64,000 bases of DNA from Thunnus maccoyii (Eukaryota > Chordata > Actinopteri > Scombriformes > Scombridae), in contig NC_056550.1 of NCBI RefSeq assembly GCF_910596095.1, positions 14,292,501-14,356,500 on the forward strand, given 5' to 3'. Below, piece by piece: positions 61,828-64,000 of this stretch; position 1 is the first letter of the stretch, and each line of letters starts with the position of its first letter. Under the pieces are notes generated by a model that was given only the letters and a program-made list of their open reading frames with translations, had not been told where the DNA came from and searched no databases. The translations under genes were made by a program, and so were the position numbers.

Positions 61828-64000
61828 AAATACAGAGTGAGACATATTCTGAATATGTCGATATTGATTGTCTATTTTCTCTATTTAGTTTGGTTGCTCT
61901 AAAGCTCCTAATCACAGTGATTCGAACAGTTGTGCGTTGAACCACACAGCAGGAATACCAGCCACTGACTAAGATTAACAAACCAGACCACAAAATATGA
62001 TATGAGAGATCTTATCTGATGTGCTCGGTCATGATCTGGGTGCCACTCTCATCAGTTGTGGTGTGGAGAATCAATGTGTCTGCCGCTGACACTGGATCTA
62101 CCTCTTTTATTCACTTGCTGTCTCCTCCCACAGTTTCTGCCTGCCAATCTGTCAGTCTCTCCCTCCACCTCAACCACTGTCACTTCCTCTGCCAGTCACT
62201 CACGCGCACACAAACACATGCACACTCATACTCTCCACCAACCCTACCACAGTGCGATAATTAGAGGTCTTGTGTCAGAGGATGTGAGGTGTGCTTAACA
62301 GTGTGCGAAGTTATTTCTTCTGGGTGCCGTGTAAAACTTGACCAGCTGGGCCATGCTCGGCTCAGTCTGCCTCTGTCCCCTCTCCGATTTGCCTCTCCTT
62401 CCCACAGGATGTGTTCTATTTTTAAGCAGCCTACTTCTTTTAATAAATTCTCTCTTAGGTTTCTGACGCACTCGCCAGTGTCGATTCTTAAATGACTCTA
62501 AAACCCAGGGGTTAGGGAGTGCTTGAAACACTTGAAAGTTATGCAAAAGATTGTATATCTGGAGTGTCATTAGAGAAAAGCTTGAAACACCTATTAGCTC
62601 TTTTGTTCATTTAGTTTTGTAGAGTTATGGTAATTAAATGTAATTATTGTGAACTGTCAGCCTTTGTCTGATAATGTATCTGTACATAGACTTCAAAGCT
62701 GCAAATTAATTAGACTGATGTGTTCTCAACCCAAGATTAAGGATGTAGCGCAATTTCTTTTCATTTCTTTAGTGTGTGAATACCAGAGTGTTTCTGTCTT
62801 TGAGAAACGAGTGATTGATTGTCAAGTTGTTGAAACACGAGCACATGTCGCACAGATATGACTGTCAAAGTGTCTGTATATTCACTTATACACATTATTG
62901 CACACAGTCATTGTACTGACCTGCCTATGAAATTCCACCGGGACTCTCCTCTCTTCTCCACTTCTCTCCTCTCTCCCTCCTCACTTACTCCTCTGTTCAT
63001 CGCATTCTTTCCTTCCTCCTCCACTGAGGGAAGAGAAGATTTGTCACTCACTACCTCTTGCTGCCAAATGATGAACGACTCGACAAGGATTATCCTTTAA
63101 CCATGACCGACAAGACTACCTTGTGGTGACCTTGACCCTGACTTCTTTGGCAACCTGAGGAAGACAGGGATACAAGATGGGGACAAGAGAAGAGTGTGGC
63201 CCCAAAGATGAAGTTGGAGAACAGCTAATGATGTTGCCTGAGGATGTTTTGGAGGTGTGGAGGGATGTAAACCACAGCCACTCTTCTAGTTTGCTCCCTC
63301 CCTCTCTTTCATTCTCCCTCTTTCTTCATCTGGCTGCTTCCCGAGCCTGCAGCAAGCGCTTTTGAGATCCAGGACACCTTCCTACTTCTCATCTTTCTCT
63401 TCTTTCCCCTTTGTCCGGGAGAGTTGCTTGTTCACACTAGATGGAGACTCACCGAGATAGAGAGGAGGTATTTGAATTGCTTAACTGAGCTCAGGCACTT
63501 CCTCAAAGCCCCCGAAGAGCCATGGGAAGGGATAGGAGCCTTTCCAGACACTTTCGGTATGGCACTTTTCCTTTGATCTCAGCAGTGTTCGCTGTGCTTT
63601 GTGTTATTTGTGCTGACTTGCATGTGAAGTTGCTGAAGTATTGTTGTGCAACTTTTTTCTGTGTGTTAGTTATTGAGGTGTGTATTGATGATTATTTTAC
63701 ACTTTCTGTCAGCATACTGTATAAAAATATGAAAATGTGTTCTGTCCCTAAATTTGACTCCAGCATCTGAAACATGATGAGCAAACTTCTTGATTATAGC
63801 AAAACTCAGAGTTTGACATTTCGAACAGCTGCTAATGAGTTTTTCTTCATTTTGTTTTCTGTCTTCTCTCTGACTGATGTGTCTCAAGCTATTTTTTTGT
63901 GTTTGCAAATTCATACTTGGCCCAGCTGTCAAACTGGCTGATCAGAAGTGGGTCTGATAATAATGGTTCTTGCAATGAGTTTCCCAGCTGATTGCAGTTG

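Larger units (their letters stand above)
60469..64000 (+). other. grid2ip: grid2ip downstream intron, window end
   Basis: Probably intron of grid2ip. Apart from the repeats at 61440-61827, no exon with phase compatible with the upstream chain was found. CT-rich stretches occur near 62940-63060 and 63290-63420. Confidence 0.45.

Noticed and set aside
63522-63560. Short exon-like start (MGRDRSLSRHF) with GTATGG after it, possible alternative first exon of grid2ip
   Set aside because: It ends in phase 2, while the exon after the last identified one should begin in phase 0. There is no other support.

Overview
This is a nuclear genome segment from a teleost fish, most likely a percomorph. The genes are vertebrate, with short GT-AG introns and AATAAA signals. 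The spaces between exons carry hAT-like and other MITEs, a Tx1/L1-type LINE and long CA/GT microsatellites typical of fish. No bacterial, plasmid or CRISPR features are present.

Layout: (1) 4.46-16.65 kb, + strand: hs3st6, a two-exon heparan sulfate 3-O-sulfotransferase with an 11 kb intron. (2) 18.67-22.34 kb: a decayed LINE ORF2. (3) 25.28-26.53 kb, - strand: a chain of putative exons from a gene I do not recognise. (4) 28.45-29.11 kb, - strand: single-exon fahd1, head to head with (5) hagh (29.53-34.98 kb, +, 9 exons), followed in tandem by (6) haghl (36.69-39.85 kb, +, 8 exons). (7) ciao3 (41.21-45.18 kb, -, 11 exons), tail to tail with haghl. (8) A non-LTR retrotransposon remnant at 46.27-47.33 kb. 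(9) e4f1 (48.35-53.97 kb, +, 14 exons). (10) The 5' part of grid2ip (delphilin), from 56.38 kb to beyond the window end.

fahd1, hagh and haghl encode small-molecule clean-up enzymes. FAHD1 hydrolyses acylpyruvates and decarboxylates oxaloacetate. HAGH is glyoxalase II, and here it has a separate mitochondrial leader exon plus an internal cytosolic start. ciao3 makes an adaptor for cytosolic iron-sulfur cluster delivery. e4f1 is a zinc-finger regulator. The hs3st6/fahd1/hagh, haghl/ciao3 and e4f1 groups correspond to parts of human 16p13.3; grid2ip does not map there in human.

Exon boundaries were worked out by hand from splice signals, reading phase and recalled human proteins. The five complete multi-exon genes and fahd1 all close in frame at lengths close to the human proteins (hs3st6 is somewhat longer). 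The most interesting items are a GC-AG intron in e4f1, the exon-for-exon identity of hagh and haghl, a perfect 40-bp palindrome beside the ciao3 promoter, the unrecognised minus-strand exon chain near 26 kb, a solo LTR with intact ends inside hagh, and in-frame tandem acceptors in grid2ip. I found no convincing previously undescribed system.
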